This document shows positions 6,548 through 15,114 of a DNA stretch of 21,512 bases, in pieces (within the stretch, counting starts at the first letter, position 1; each line of letters opens with the position of its first letter). Origin of the DNA: DATAQC01 sp051001215 (GTDB taxonomy: Bacteria; Actinomycetota; Acidimicrobiia; Acidimicrobiales; AC-14); NCBI GenBank assembly GCA_051001215.1, contig JBPCNP010000172.1, positions 1 through 21,512 of the forward strand, given 5' to 3'. The notes beneath the pieces are model-generated. The model had not been told where the DNA came from and did not search any database. It saw only the letters and a program-made list of their open reading frames with translations. The translations under genes and the position numbers were made by a program.

Positions 6548-7453
6548 CTACACCCGGCTCGCGGGGCCGCTCGGGCCCAGTCCCCCGCTCGCGGGGCCGC
6601 TCGGGCCCAGTCCCCCGCTAGCGGGGCCGCTCGGGCCCAGGGTGACCACGATGGCGCGGTGATCGGACACCGGGAGGCGGCGGGCTTCAACCGCTGCCAC
6701 CTCAGGGACGGCCCCGTGGGCCAGGAGGTGATCGATCTGCAGCATTGGCCGGTCGGCGGGAAAGGTCGGGAGACGGGCCAGCGACCGCCAACCCGAGGCC
6801 CACCGGGGAAACGGACCAGGCACGTTGAGATCGCCGACCAGCACGCAAGGACGGTTGCGGTCGGCCAGGTAGCGGGTGACCCTGCGGAGTTGCACGAGGT
6901 TCCAGCCAGGGACGAATGACAGGTGGGTGGTGGCCACGGCGAGTGGGCCGGTCGGCGTGTCGACCTCGGCGATCAGCGCCACCCGGGGTTCGTCGGCCAG
7001 GAGGATCACGGCGCGCTGCCCGGGAACGTACACCGGCGAACGGACCCGTGCCGCGGCCAGGCGTAGGACGCGCCATCCGGTCACCGGCCAGCGCGAGATC
7101 AGCCCGACGCCATAACCGGCCGAGCCGGCCGAGCCGGCCGAGCCGGCCGAGCCACCGAGGGACGCCGATGAGGGGGCAGCACCGCCGCTGTCGTCGCCGT
7201 CGTCGGCCACCCTCCAGGCTCCGCCCGGTTCTCCGATCAGCGCGGGCTGGAAGCGCCATGCGGCTGCGCCCATGGCGTCGGCCACCACTGCGGTCTGGTC
7301 GATGGCGCCGGAGCGTACCTGGCCGCGGTCGACCTCCTGGAGACACAGCACATCGGCCTGGAGCGACGTGCACGCCTCCACCAGGTCATCGGCGGTTGCG
7401 TGCGACCCGTCGGACGCCCGGCCGTGGAGGATGTTGAAGGTGGCCAGCCGCAC
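6548..7453 (-). CDS. endonuclease/exonuclease/phosphatase family protein
   Basis: A 301-residue metal-dependent phosphoesterase of the EEP (DNase I-like) superfamily. Conserved residues seen in order: Asn7 (ATFNILHG), Glu40 (LCLQEVDR), His177 (TTHLSF), Asp208 and Asn210 (VGDLNVPG), Asp241-His242 (QIDHLL), and Asp264-His265 (VSDHRAI). The catalytic set is complete. Two low-complexity insertions stand out: an acidic/Ser-Gly loop at about 83-113 ending in (GSA)4, and a C-terminal tail of three GLGPSGPAS-type units encoded by 30-bp tandem repeats. There is no signal peptide, so it is probably cytoplasmic. It starts at GTG 7451-7453, nine nt after the flavin reductase stop, with no good Shine-Dalgarno, suggesting translational coupling. 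Substrate (nucleic acid, lipid or sugar phosphate) is undetermined. Confidence 0.88.
   Translation of the reverse strand: MRLATFNILHGRASDGSHATADDLVEACTSLQADVLCLQEVDRGQVRSGAIDQTAVVADAMGAAAWRFQPALIGEPGGAWRVADDGDDSGGAAPSSASLGGSAGSAGSAGSAGYGVGLISRWPVTGWRVLRLAAARVRSPVYVPGQRAVILLADEPRVALIAEVDTPTGPLAVATTHLSFVPGWNLVQLRRVTRYLADRNRPCVLVGDLNVPGPFPRWASGWRSLARLPTFPADRPMLQIDHLLAHGAVPEVAAVEARRLPVSDHRAIVVTLGPSGPASGGLGPSGPASGGLGPSGPASRV
6557..6640 (-). repeat. 30-bp tandem repeat in the EEP gene, 2.8 copies
   Basis: Two full 30-bp units (6557-6586, 6587-6616) and a 24-bp partial copy (6617-6640). The first two are identical and the third has one substitution (C to A at 6620). The unit length is a multiple of three, so copy-number change would add or remove ten residues without shifting frame. 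It encodes the Gly/Pro/Ser tail of the EEP-family protein and ends next to its stop codon. Confidence 0.93.
7118..7153 (-). repeat. 9-bp tandem repeat, four copies, in the EEP gene
   Basis: Four perfect copies of GGCCGAGCC on the plus strand. On the coding strand they encode (GSA)4, an in-frame loop between the acidic linker and the YGVGLISRWPV strand. Copy number could vary without disrupting the frame. Confidence 0.93.
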
Positions 7454-7462
7454 GAGGAGCGC

Positions 7463-8014
7463 TCAGCCCCCGTAGTTCATACGGGTGTCCTCCATGCGTA
7501 GCACCGCCGTGTCCTCGGGTTTCTGGAACCCGGCGTCGACAACCTCGCCCACGAACAGGGTATGGCTCCCCACGTCCACGGCTTGGCGGACCCTGCACTC
7601 CACCCACGCCATGGCTTGGTCGAGGACCGGCACGCCCGTCGACGCCTCGTGATAGCCGATGCCGTTGAGCGTGCCTGCGGCGATGTCGACATCGACGGGC
7701 TTGGTGAACTTCCGGACGATGGCCCGGTCCTCCCGGTCGATGACGCACAGGCTGAAGGCACCGCCATCGCCAATCAGTTCGTGGGTGAGCGCCTCCTTCT
7801 CCACGGAGATCGCCACCAACTTGGGATCTGCACTCACCTGGGTAGCCCAGTTCAGGGTCATGGCGTTGCGACGATTTCCGGCCCGGCTGCCCACGACGTA
7901 GAGGCCACTCGGCATGCTCCACAGCACCCGGCGCCGTCGACGGTCGTACTCGTCGCCGGCTCCGGCCTCGGCCTCGTCGTTGACGACCGGCTCACCGGCA
8001 CCCTGGGTGGACAC
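7463..8014 (-). CDS. flavin reductase-like FMN-binding protein
   Basis: A 183-residue protein of the flavin reductase-like (FMN-binding split-barrel) family. Such proteins bind FMN and usually reduce free flavin with NAD(P)H for a partner monooxygenase. Visible family features are SGLYVVGSRAGNRRNAMTLN, then WATQVSADPKLVAISVEK, the SLCVIDREDRAIVRKF helix, and GSHTLFVGEVVDAG, the conserved His-containing strand. About 25 mostly acidic/Gly residues precede the domain. The start is GTG 8012-8014 with AGGG 7 nt upstream; that site overlaps the stop of the dehydratase gene 9 nt away. No partner monooxygenase is visible in the window. The neighbouring pterin dehydratase suggests a redox-cofactor theme, which is inference. 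Confidence 0.88.
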   Translation of the reverse strand: MSTQGAGEPVVNDEAEAGAGDEYDRRRRRVLWSMPSGLYVVGSRAGNRRNAMTLNWATQVSADPKLVAISVEKEALTHELIGDGGAFSLCVIDREDRAIVRKFTKPVDVDIAAGTLNGIGYHEASTGVPVLDQAMAWVECRVRQAVDVGSHTLFVGEVVDAGFQKPEDTAVLRMEDTRMNYGG

Positions 8015-8023
8015 GCACCGACC

Positions 8024-8308
8024 CTAGCGGCCGGAGGCCCCCTCGATGACCGCAGCCAGATCGAGATCCTTGTCGGTGACTCCGCCTGCGGAGTGCGTGG
8101 ACAGGGCGATGCGAACGCGGTTGTAACGCACGTCGATGTCGGGATGATGGTCGACGCCCTCGGCCTCGAACGCCACCCGTACCACGAAGGCCACCGCCTG
8201 ACGAAAATCGTCGAAGCGATAGTCGGTGACGATCTGCTCGTCGGCCAGCCCCCATGAGGGCAGGCCGACGAGCCTGCTACGAACCTCGTCGTCGTCCAGG
8301 GCGGTCAC
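8024..8308 (-). CDS. pterin-4a-carbinolamine dehydratase
   Basis: A 94-residue protein of the PCD/DCoH family, which dehydrates 4a-hydroxytetrahydrobiopterin during recycling of the pterin cofactor of aromatic amino acid hydroxylases. The signature FEAEGVDHHPDIDVRYNRVR, followed by IALSTHSAGGVTDKDLDLA, is complete. His54, His55 and His72 correspond to the catalytic histidines. The GTG start (8306-8308) is chosen because family similarity begins immediately after it and no ATG precedes it closely. Its ribosome binding site is weak. It lies 17 nt downstream of the giant surface-protein gene on the same strand, so read-through is possible. It heads the compact metabolic cluster. Many bacteria carry this gene without a hydroxylase, and none is seen here. 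Confidence 0.92.
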   Translation of the reverse strand: MTALDDDEVRSRLVGLPSWGLADEQIVTDYRFDDFRQAVAFVVRVAFEAEGVDHHPDIDVRYNRVRIALSTHSAGGVTDKDLDLAAVIEGASGR

Positions 8309-8325
8309 CTGGGCCGGCTCGGGTG

Positions 8326-11300
8326 TCAGCGCGGGAACCGACGAGCTCGACCGGACCGGTGTGAACCACGGCTGAACCGGCTGCCCTTGGCATGCCACCG
8401 GGGCTCCGCCACTCGGGACTGGCCCAGACGACTGTTCAGACGGCGGACCGACCGATCGGCCCGAGAACGCCGGAGCCTGTCCATTCTCGACGACATGGCG
8501 GCGGGCACTGCCTCGGTCGGGAGCCAGGAGATCCGTCGGCGCCAGGTGACGAGGATCAACAGGAACCCGGCCAGGATCATAGCCACGGCCAAGCGGCTGG
8601 GGCCGGCCAGCCCGAACCCGGTCCGGGCCAGCGGCCTCTGGATCAACGGAGGTGGCACGAACGAGGGCGGCGTGATCACCGGAGGCAGTGAGACAGGCGT
8701 CAGTGGAACGGGTGTGAGGGTGACGGTGGCCTTGGCTTGCTCCGTGACCTTCTCTCCCCGCGGGTTCACCGCCGTGGCTGTCACCGTGTCGGTCTGGGCG
8801 TCGCCGGCGTTGCCGTTGAAGGTGCCCGGGAACGTGCAGGTGTAGGTGGCACCGACGGTGATGGTCTGGGGTACCGAGCACGTGCCCTGGCCGTTCAGGT
8901 CACCGTAGACGTCGTCGACCAGGGTGGTGAGCGTCAGGGGCTCCGAGGTGGTGTTCCTCACACTGACGGTGAAGTCGAAGGTGCCACCCGGCGCCGGGCG
9001 CTCGGTGGGATCGGCCACCTTGGTGACGACGATCGCCGGCACGGGCGTGAGGGTGACGGTGGCCTGAGCCGTGCCTGTGACCTGCTGGCCCCGAGGGTTC
9101 ACCGCCGTAGCCGTCACCGTGTCGGTCTCGGCGTCGCCGGCGTTGCCGTTGAAGGTGCCCGGGAACGTGCAGGTGTAGGTGGCACCGACGGCCAGCGTCT
9201 GGGGCACCGAGCACGTGCCCTTGCCGTTCAGGTCACCGTAGACGTCGTCGACGAGCCTGGTGAGCGTCAGGGGCTCCGAGGTGGTGTTGCGTACCCCGAC
9301 GGTGAAGTTGAAGGTGCCACCCGGCGCCGGGCGCTCGGTGGGATCGGCCACCTTGGTGACCACGATGCTGGGTGCGGGCGTGAGGGTGACCGTGGCCTGG
9401 GCCGTGGCTGTGGCCGGTTGACCCCGGTCGTTGACAGCCGTGGCCGTGACGGTGTCGGTCTGGGCGTCACCCGCGTTGCCGGTGAAGTTGCCGACGAACG
9501 AGCAGGTGTAGCTGCCGCCTGGGGCGATCCTCGTCCCGATGGCACAGCTGCCCTTTCCGTTGAGATCACCGTAGATGTCGTCCACCAAGCGGGTCACGGT
9601 GAGGGGTTCGGAGGTCGTGTTACGGACCACGACGGTGAAGGTGAACGGGCCGCCAGGTGCCGGGAGGCTGGACGGGGCCGGGGTCTTGGTGACGGCAATG
9701 GTGGGTGCCGGCGTGAGGGTGACCGTGGCTTGGGCCGTGGCCGTGGCCTGCTGGCCCCGGCTGTTGACGCCCGTCGCCGTGACCGTGTCGGTCTGGGCGT
9801 CACCTGCTACGCCGGTGAAGTTGCCCGTGAACGTGCAGGTGAATGAGGCGCCGGGGGCGATCGTGCCACCGGTGACACAGTTGCCCTGCCCGTTGAGGTT
9901 GCCGTACACGTCATCGGTCAGGACGGTGAGCGTGAGTGGCTCGAAGGTGGTGTTCCGCACCGTGACGGTGAAGTCGAACGGGCCACCCGGTGCCGGCCGC
10001 TCACTGGGGTTGGGTGTCTTGATGACCTCGATGGTGGGCGCCACCGGGGTGAGGGTGACGGTGGCGTTGTCCGACGCCGTCACCTCGACGCCCCGGTTGT
10101 CGACGGCCTTGACCGTGACCGTGTCGGTCTGGGCGTCGCCCGCCAGCCCGGTGAAGGGGCCGACGAACGAGCAGGTGTAGGTGGCGCCCGGAGCCAGGAT
10201 CGCTCCGATGGCGCAGGTTCCCTGGCCGTTCAGATCGCCGTAGACGTCGTCGACCAGGCTGGTGATGGTCACCTGCTTGAAGCTGGTGTTGGTGACGTCG
10301 ACAGTGAAGGTGAAGTCACCGCCCGGCTCGGGCCTGCTGGGGGGCACGGCCGTCTTGACCACGGCGATGGTGGGCGGCACGGGGGTGAGGGTCACCGTGG
10401 CGTTGTCGGCGGCCGTGACTTGGCGGCCCTGGGTGTCGACGGCTGTGCCGGTGACGGTGTCGGTCTGGGCGGCCGGCGCCAGGCCGGTGAAGTCACCCGG
10501 GAAGGTGCAGGTGTAGTGGCCCCCGACGGCGAGGGTCTGGGGCACGGTGCAGGTTCCCCGGCCGTTGAGGTCGCCGTAGATGCTGTCCACGAACGACGTG
10601 AGCGTGAGCACCTCGGTACTGGTGTTGTTGACGGTGGCGGTGAAGGTGAAGGTGCCACCGGGCTCAGGCATGGTCGAGGGGGTCACCGACTTCACCACGG
10701 TGATGCTGGGCGCCACACTCGTGATGGCCACGATGGCGTTGTCCTGGGCCGTCACTGTGTTGCCGGTTCGGTCGACCCCGGTGGCGGTGACCGTGTCGGT
10801 CTGGTTCTGGCCACCCACGCCGTTGAACAGACCCGGGAAGGTGCAGCTGTAGGTGCCGCCGTTGGCCGCTAGGGCCTGGGGCACGGCGCAGGTGCCCCTG
10901 CCGTTCAGGTCGCCATAGACGTCGTCGACCAACCGGGTGAGGGTGAGGGGCTTGATGGAGGTGTTGGTGACGACCACGCTGAAGGTGAAGGTGCCGCCGG
11001 GCTCGGGCAGGCTGGCCGGCGAAGCGGTCTTGACCACGGTGATGGAGGGCAGGACCGGGGTGAGCGAGACGACGGCGTTGTCGTTGGCCGTCACCGTGGC
11101 GCCTTCGTTGTCGATGCCGGTGACCGTGGCCACGTCGGTCTGGGCGTCGGGAGCCAGACCGGTAAAGGTGCCGTCGAAGGTGCAGCTGTAGTTGCCGCCA
11201 GGGGCCAGCACCGTGCCGATGGCTGTCGTGCAGGTGCCCTGGGTGGCCAGGCTGCCGTAGATGTCATCGACCAGCTGGGTGATGGTGACCGGCTCGGGGC

Positions 11301-14300
11301 TGGGGTTGGTGATCACCAGGTTGAAGGTGAACGTGCCCCCGGGCTCGGTGCGGGTGAGGGGCGTCGCCGTCTTCACGATCTGGATGGCCGGGGCCACGTT
11401 GGTGACCACGACGGCTTCGGCCGGATCACCGCAGGCGGTGGGACCGACAGGCGCGTTGTTGGCGTCACCGCTGTACCTGGCGACGTAGCGGTAGATACCG
11501 GGCCCGGCGGGACCGTTGATCTGGGTGACGAAACCGGGCGAGGGGTAGGAGCCGTTGCCGGCCACGTTCACCGTGGACGTGTCGATCGGCGGGCGGGCGC
11601 AGGTGGTGTCGTCCGGGCCGAACAGGTCGAAGGTGATGGTGCCGGTGGGCGTGATCCCGCCTGAGAGCGTGGCCGTGTCATGGATGGTGCCGCCCTCGGG
11701 CACCGTCGCCGACGCCGTGGTGGTCAGGGTCGGGACGGCCGTCACCAGCACCTGCTCGGCCGGGTCGGTGCAGGCCGTGGGGCCGGCGCCGAGGTTGTTC
11801 AGGTCACCGCTGTAGGTGGCCCGGAACCGGTAGAGGCCGGGGAGGGTGGGAGTGAAGTCGCCCGACTGATAGTTGCCGGGTCCGTTGACCGCGATCGGCA
11901 GGGAGGTGAACACCGGCGGGCGGGCGCAGGTGGCGTCGTCGGGGCCGAACAACGTGAACACGATGGTGCCGGTAGGCGACGTGCCCCCGGTGAGGGTGGC
12001 GGTGTCGTGGACGGCGCCACCGATGCCGACCGTGGGCGACGCGGTGGTGGTGAGCTGGGGTGTGGCCTGGATCACGATCGATTGCTCGCCGGGATCGTTG
12101 CACAGCGTGGCTGCGCCGTTGTTGATGGCATCACCGCTGTAGGTGGCGATCCACCGGTAGGTGCCGGCCACCGAAGGAGAGATCGCGGCCGACGTGTAGG
12201 TGCCGTTGCCCGCAACGGGGACCGCCGGCGAGGTGAAGATCGGGAGACCGGTGCAGTTGACGTCGAGACGGTCGAAGAGGGTGAACACGATGGTGCCGGT
12301 GGGCAGCGAGCCCTGGGACAGGATGGCGCTGTCGTTGATGGGACCGTTGAGCGGGGCGGAAGCGGTGGCGTTGGTGGTGATCACCGGGGTCGCCTTGGCG
12401 ATGGTCACGTCTTCGTTGACGTCGGTGCAGGCGGTGGCCAGCCCGATGTTGTTCCCGTCGCCGCTATAGGTGGCGACCCACCGGTACAGGCCTGCGGCCG
12501 TGGGGGTGAAGTCGGGCGAGTCGTAGTTGCCGTTGCCGTTCACCGCCACCGGGGCCGAGGTGAAGACCGGGGGCCTGGCGCACGTGGCGTCGTCGGGACC
12601 GAAGAGGGTGAAGATGATCGTGCCCCCCGCCGGCGGGGCGGTGGTGGCGTTCGACAGCGTGGCCGTGTCGTGAATGGCGACTTGGCCCGGGCCGACGGGA
12701 GTGGAGGCGTTGGTGATCAGCGTGGGCGTGGTCCGGGTGATCACCACCGATTCGCCAGGGGCACCGCATGCAGTGGTCAGGGCACTGTTGTTGGTGTCGC
12801 CGGAATAGGCGGCGACGAACTGGTAGGTGCCCGCAGTGGTGGGGGTGATGGCGGGCGTGAAGGGGCCGGAGTTGTAGGTGCCGTTGCCGTTCACGGGCAC
12901 CGGTACCGGGGAGGTGAATACCGCGCCGCGTGCGCAGGTGGGGTCGTCGGGGCCGAAGACGGTGAAGACGATCGTGCCGCCGGCGGGCGGGGCGGTGGTA
13001 GCGCCCGAGAGCACGGCGCTGTCACTGATGGCGCCACCCACGGGCACCGAGGCCGAGGCGGTGGTGACGATGGCCGGGCTGGCCCTGGTGACGAGGACCG
13101 ATTCACCCGGAGCGCCACAGGCGGTGGTGAGGGCGTTGTTGTTGGTGTCACCGCTGTAGGCGGCGACGAACCGGTAAGTGCCGGCAGTGGTGGGGGCGAT
13201 GGCGGGCGTGAAGGGGGGCGAGGCGTAGGTGCCGTTGCCGTTCACCGGCACCGGGGGCGAGGTGAACACCGGGGTGCCTGCGCAGTTGGCGTTGTCGGGG
13301 CCGAAGACGGTGAAGATGATCGCCCCGCCCGCGGGCGGGGCGGTGGTGGCGCCGGAGAGCACGGCACTGTCACTGATGGCGCCGCCCACCGGGACCGGGG
13401 CCGAGGCGGTGGTGACGATGGCCGGGGTGAGCTTGGTGACCAGGACCGATTCGCCCGGCGCGCCGCAGGCGGTAGTGAGCGGGTTGTTGAAGGTGTCACC
13501 GCTGTAGGTGGCGACGAACTGGTAGGTGCCGGCGGTGGTGGGCGTGATGGCGGGGGTGAAGGGGCCGGAGTTGTAGGTGCCGTTGCCGTTCACCGGCACC
13601 GGTACCGGGGAGGTGAATACCGCGCCGCGTGCGCAGGTGGGGTCGTCGGGGCCGAAGGCGGTGAAGATGATCGTCCCGCCGGCGGGCGGGACGGTGGTGG
13701 CGCCGGAGAGCACGGCACCGTCGCTGATGGCGCCGCCCACCGGGACCGGGGCCGAGGCGGTGGTGACGATGGCCGGGGTGGACCTGGCGATGACCGTCTC
13801 ACCCGGGTCGCCACACGCGGTGGTGACCGGGTTGTTGTTGGCGTCGCCGGAGTAGGCGGCGATGAACTTGTAGGCGCCCCCGACGGTGATCTGGGCCGGC
13901 GGCGTCGAGGTGTAGTCACCGTTGCCCGCGACGGGGACCGCAGCCGAGGTGTACATCGGCACACCGGCGCAGGTCGGGTCGGCGGGGCCGAACAGGGTGA
14001 AGACGATGGTGCCGGTCGAAGTCGCAGCCGGGGGGGTGGGGACCGTGCCGGCGAGGTGGGCGACGTCGGTGATCGTTCCCGGCAGGACGGCCGGAGGCGC
14101 TGACGCCGTCGTCGTGAGGAGCGGCGTCGCCTTGGCCACCACGACCGCCTCGAGGGGGTCGCCGCAGGCCGTGGCCGCGGGGTTGTTGTTCAAATCACCG
14201 CTGTAGGTGGCGACGAACTGGTAGGTGCCGGCGCTGGTCGGGACGAACGACGGCAGGGGCGACGCATACGTGCCGTTGCCGGCAACGTTGACGGGTGCCG

Positions 14301-15114
14301 AGACGAAGGCCGCACCGCGAACACAGGTCGGGTCATCGGGGCCGAAGACCGAGAAGCCGATGGTGCCGGTGGGCCCGGGCGCGGGACCGAACCCGTTGGC
14401 GAGGATGGCGGAGTCGGAGATGGGGTTCCCGAGGGTCACGGGAGCCGAGGCCTGGGTGAGGAGCGTGGGGCTGGCCGGCACCACCGTCGCCAGACCGACA
14501 CCCGAAGTGATCGGCAATGTCGCGGCGGTGACGAGCGACGAAAGCGCGGCGGCAGCGACCTGGAAGGTCTGCACGGTCCCGCCGGGGGTGACATCGACGT
14601 TCGGCACTTTGAGAACGCTGACCGTGAAGTTGATCGTACAGGTGGCACCGAGCGTTCCCGGTGTGTCGAGCACGATCGGTACGTTGTCGGCGGGCGTGAA
14701 GCGGAACCTGTCGGGGCCGAGTGGGGTGATGACGAACGCCCGTCCGGCACACCCGGTGGCTGGCGCGCCGACTCCGGTCGAACTGAGGGTGTACACCGTG
14801 TCTTGGCCGGCGGTGCAGAGGGCATCGGCGGCACTGCTACACGAAGGCGTGAGCTCGAAGTTGTCGAGCCGGGCGGGGCCGAACTCGCGGCCCGTCGAGG
14901 TGTTGGTGATGGTGAGGGAGGCCGGAAGACCGGTTTCGCCGACCACCGCGGGCGAGGGGAAGTCGGGCGTGATCCCGGCGCCGACACCGGCGGTGGCCGG
15001 CACGCTGACGGCGATCAGCGTGGCCCCACACCATGAGAAGGGCGCCGATGACGCGCGCCACCGGCCGGCGGGCCCCGGTGCGGGTAGAAGCGGTCCGACC
15101 GTCGGTACGACCAT
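8326..15114 (-). CDS. giant repetitive LARTG-anchored surface protein
   Basis: A 2,262-residue predicted cell-wall protein. A hydrophobic leader (ATLIAVSVPATAG near residues 31-43) is followed by a unique domain to about residue 215. Nine Ig-like modules (about 215-1240) follow, each with 'NGNGxY...GTYxxVAxYSGDxNN...TACGDPGE' and a conserved Cys pair likely to form a disulfide. Then come eight DUF11-like modules (about 1240-2138), each starting near 'IxVxKxxxPxxxPxPGGxFxFTV' and containing LVDDVYGDLNGxGTC and TYTCTFxGxFxG. A Pro-rich linker, LARTG (2162-2166), a membrane helix (about 2175-2191) and a 71-residue very basic tail complete it. LAxTG is the recognised motif of class E sortases in actinobacteria, so covalent anchoring is inferred. 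ATG 15112-15114 is the first start in this frame, but the true start is probably ATG 15140-15142 in another frame (see the separate entry). Partner and role (adhesion, S-layer, pilus-like fibre) are unknown. Confidence 0.88.
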   Translation of the reverse strand: MVVPTVGPLLPAPGPAGRWRASSAPFSWCGATLIAVSVPATAGVGAGITPDFPSPAVVGETGLPASLTITNTSTGREFGPARLDNFELTPSCSSAADALCTAGQDTVYTLSSTGVGAPATGCAGRAFVITPLGPDRFRFTPADNVPIVLDTPGTLGATCTINFTVSVLKVPNVDVTPGGTVQTFQVAAAALSSLVTAATLPITSGVGLATVVPASPTLLTQASAPVTLGNPISDSAILANGFGPAPGPTGTIGFSVFGPDDPTCVRGAAFVSAPVNVAGNGTYASPLPSFVPTSAGTYQFVATYSGDLNNNPAATACGDPLEAVVVAKATPLLTTTASAPPAVLPGTITDVAHLAGTVPTPPAATSTGTIVFTLFGPADPTCAGVPMYTSAAVPVAGNGDYTSTPPAQITVGGAYKFIAAYSGDANNNPVTTACGDPGETVIARSTPAIVTTASAPVPVGGAISDGAVLSGATTVPPAGGTIIFTAFGPDDPTCARGAVFTSPVPVPVNGNGTYNSGPFTPAITPTTAGTYQFVATYSGDTFNNPLTTACGAPGESVLVTKLTPAIVTTASAPVPVGGAISDSAVLSGATTAPPAGGAIIFTVFGPDNANCAGTPVFTSPPVPVNGNGTYASPPFTPAIAPTTAGTYRFVAAYSGDTNNNALTTACGAPGESVLVTRASPAIVTTASASVPVGGAISDSAVLSGATTAPPAGGTIVFTVFGPDDPTCARGAVFTSPVPVPVNGNGTYNSGPFTPAITPTTAGTYQFVAAYSGDTNNSALTTACGAPGESVVITRTTPTLITNASTPVGPGQVAIHDTATLSNATTAPPAGGTIIFTLFGPDDATCARPPVFTSAPVAVNGNGNYDSPDFTPTAAGLYRWVATYSGDGNNIGLATACTDVNEDVTIAKATPVITTNATASAPLNGPINDSAILSQGSLPTGTIVFTLFDRLDVNCTGLPIFTSPAVPVAGNGTYTSAAISPSVAGTYRWIATYSGDAINNGAATLCNDPGEQSIVIQATPQLTTTASPTVGIGGAVHDTATLTGGTSPTGTIVFTLFGPDDATCARPPVFTSLPIAVNGPGNYQSGDFTPTLPGLYRFRATYSGDLNNLGAGPTACTDPAEQVLVTAVPTLTTTASATVPEGGTIHDTATLSGGITPTGTITFDLFGPDDTTCARPPIDTSTVNVAGNGSYPSPGFVTQINGPAGPGIYRYVARYSGDANNAPVGPTACGDPAEAVVVTNVAPAIQIVKTATPLTRTEPGGTFTFNLVITNPSPEPVTITQLVDDIYGSLATQGTCTTAIGTVLAPGGNYSCTFDGTFTGLAPDAQTDVATVTGIDNEGATVTANDNAVVSLTPVLPSITVVKTASPASLPEPGGTFTFSVVVTNTSIKPLTLTRLVDDVYGDLNGRGTCAVPQALAANGGTYSCTFPGLFNGVGGQNQTDTVTATGVDRTGNTVTAQDNAIVAITSVAPSITVVKSVTPSTMPEPGGTFTFTATVNNTSTEVLTLTSFVDSIYGDLNGRGTCTVPQTLAVGGHYTCTFPGDFTGLAPAAQTDTVTGTAVDTQGRQVTAADNATVTLTPVPPTIAVVKTAVPPSRPEPGGDFTFTVDVTNTSFKQVTITSLVDDVYGDLNGQGTCAIGAILAPGATYTCSFVGPFTGLAGDAQTDTVTVKAVDNRGVEVTASDNATVTLTPVAPTIEVIKTPNPSERPAPGGPFDFTVTVRNTTFEPLTLTVLTDDVYGNLNGQGNCVTGGTIAPGASFTCTFTGNFTGVAGDAQTDTVTATGVNSRGQQATATAQATVTLTPAPTIAVTKTPAPSSLPAPGGPFTFTVVVRNTTSEPLTVTRLVDDIYGDLNGKGSCAIGTRIAPGGSYTCSFVGNFTGNAGDAQTDTVTATAVNDRGQPATATAQATVTLTPAPSIVVTKVADPTERPAPGGTFNFTVGVRNTTSEPLTLTRLVDDVYGDLNGKGTCSVPQTLAVGATYTCTFPGTFNGNAGDAETDTVTATAVNPRGQQVTGTAQATVTLTPVPAIVVTKVADPTERPAPGGTFDFTVSVRNTTSEPLTLTTLVDDVYGDLNGQGTCSVPQTITVGATYTCTFPGTFNGNAGDAQTDTVTATAVNPRGEKVTEQAKATVTLTPVPLTPVSLPPVITPPSFVPPPLIQRPLARTGFGLAGPSRLAVAMILAGFLLILVTWRRRISWLPTEAVPAAMSSRMDRLRRSRADRSVRRLNSRLGQSRVAEPRWHAKGSRFSRGSHRSGRARRFPR
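8617..8631 (-). other. LARTG sorting motif of the giant surface protein
   Basis: Codes for residues 2162-2166, LARTG, followed eight residues later by a 17-residue hydrophobic stretch and WRRR. This is the layout of a sortase signal. The LAxTG form is associated with class E sortases of high-GC Gram-positive bacteria. The 71-residue basic tail after the helix is much longer than usual. Confidence 0.8.
8700..11394 (-). repeat. eight DUF11-like modules, about 336 bp each
   Basis: A tandem array within the giant gene. For example, the same coding segment for TYTCTFPGTFNGNAGDA recurs at about 8817 and 9153, 336 bp apart, almost identical in DNA. Modules toward the 3' end (8700-9700) are most alike and those toward 11,394 more diverged, consistent with recent duplication at the C-terminal side. 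The first lines of the modules read IQIVKTATP, ITVVKTASP, ITVVKSVTP, IAVVKTAVP, IEVIKTPNP, IAVTKTPAP, IVVTKVADP and IVVTKVADP. Confidence 0.85.
11395..14475 (-). repeat. nine Ig-like 'YSGD' modules, about 340-350 bp each
   Basis: A tandem array upstream of the DUF11-like block. Nine YSGD signatures can be read: ATYSGDLNNN, AAYSGDANNN, ATYSGDTFNN, AAYSGDTNNN, AAYSGDTNNS, ATYSGDGNNI, ATYSGDAINN, ATYSGDLNNL and ARYSGDANNA. Corresponding points in modules 3-5 are spaced 348-351 bp apart. The fold is inferred as bacterial Ig-like (Big_3_5 type) from recalled family consensus. Confidence 0.85.

Noticed and set aside
11680..14103. 807-codon open frame on the plus strand opposite the giant surface gene
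   Set aside because: Its Gly/Arg/Asp/Val-rich translation is the antisense image of the repetitive, GC-biased coding strand. It has no domain and no ribosome binding site, while the minus frame shows clear modules.
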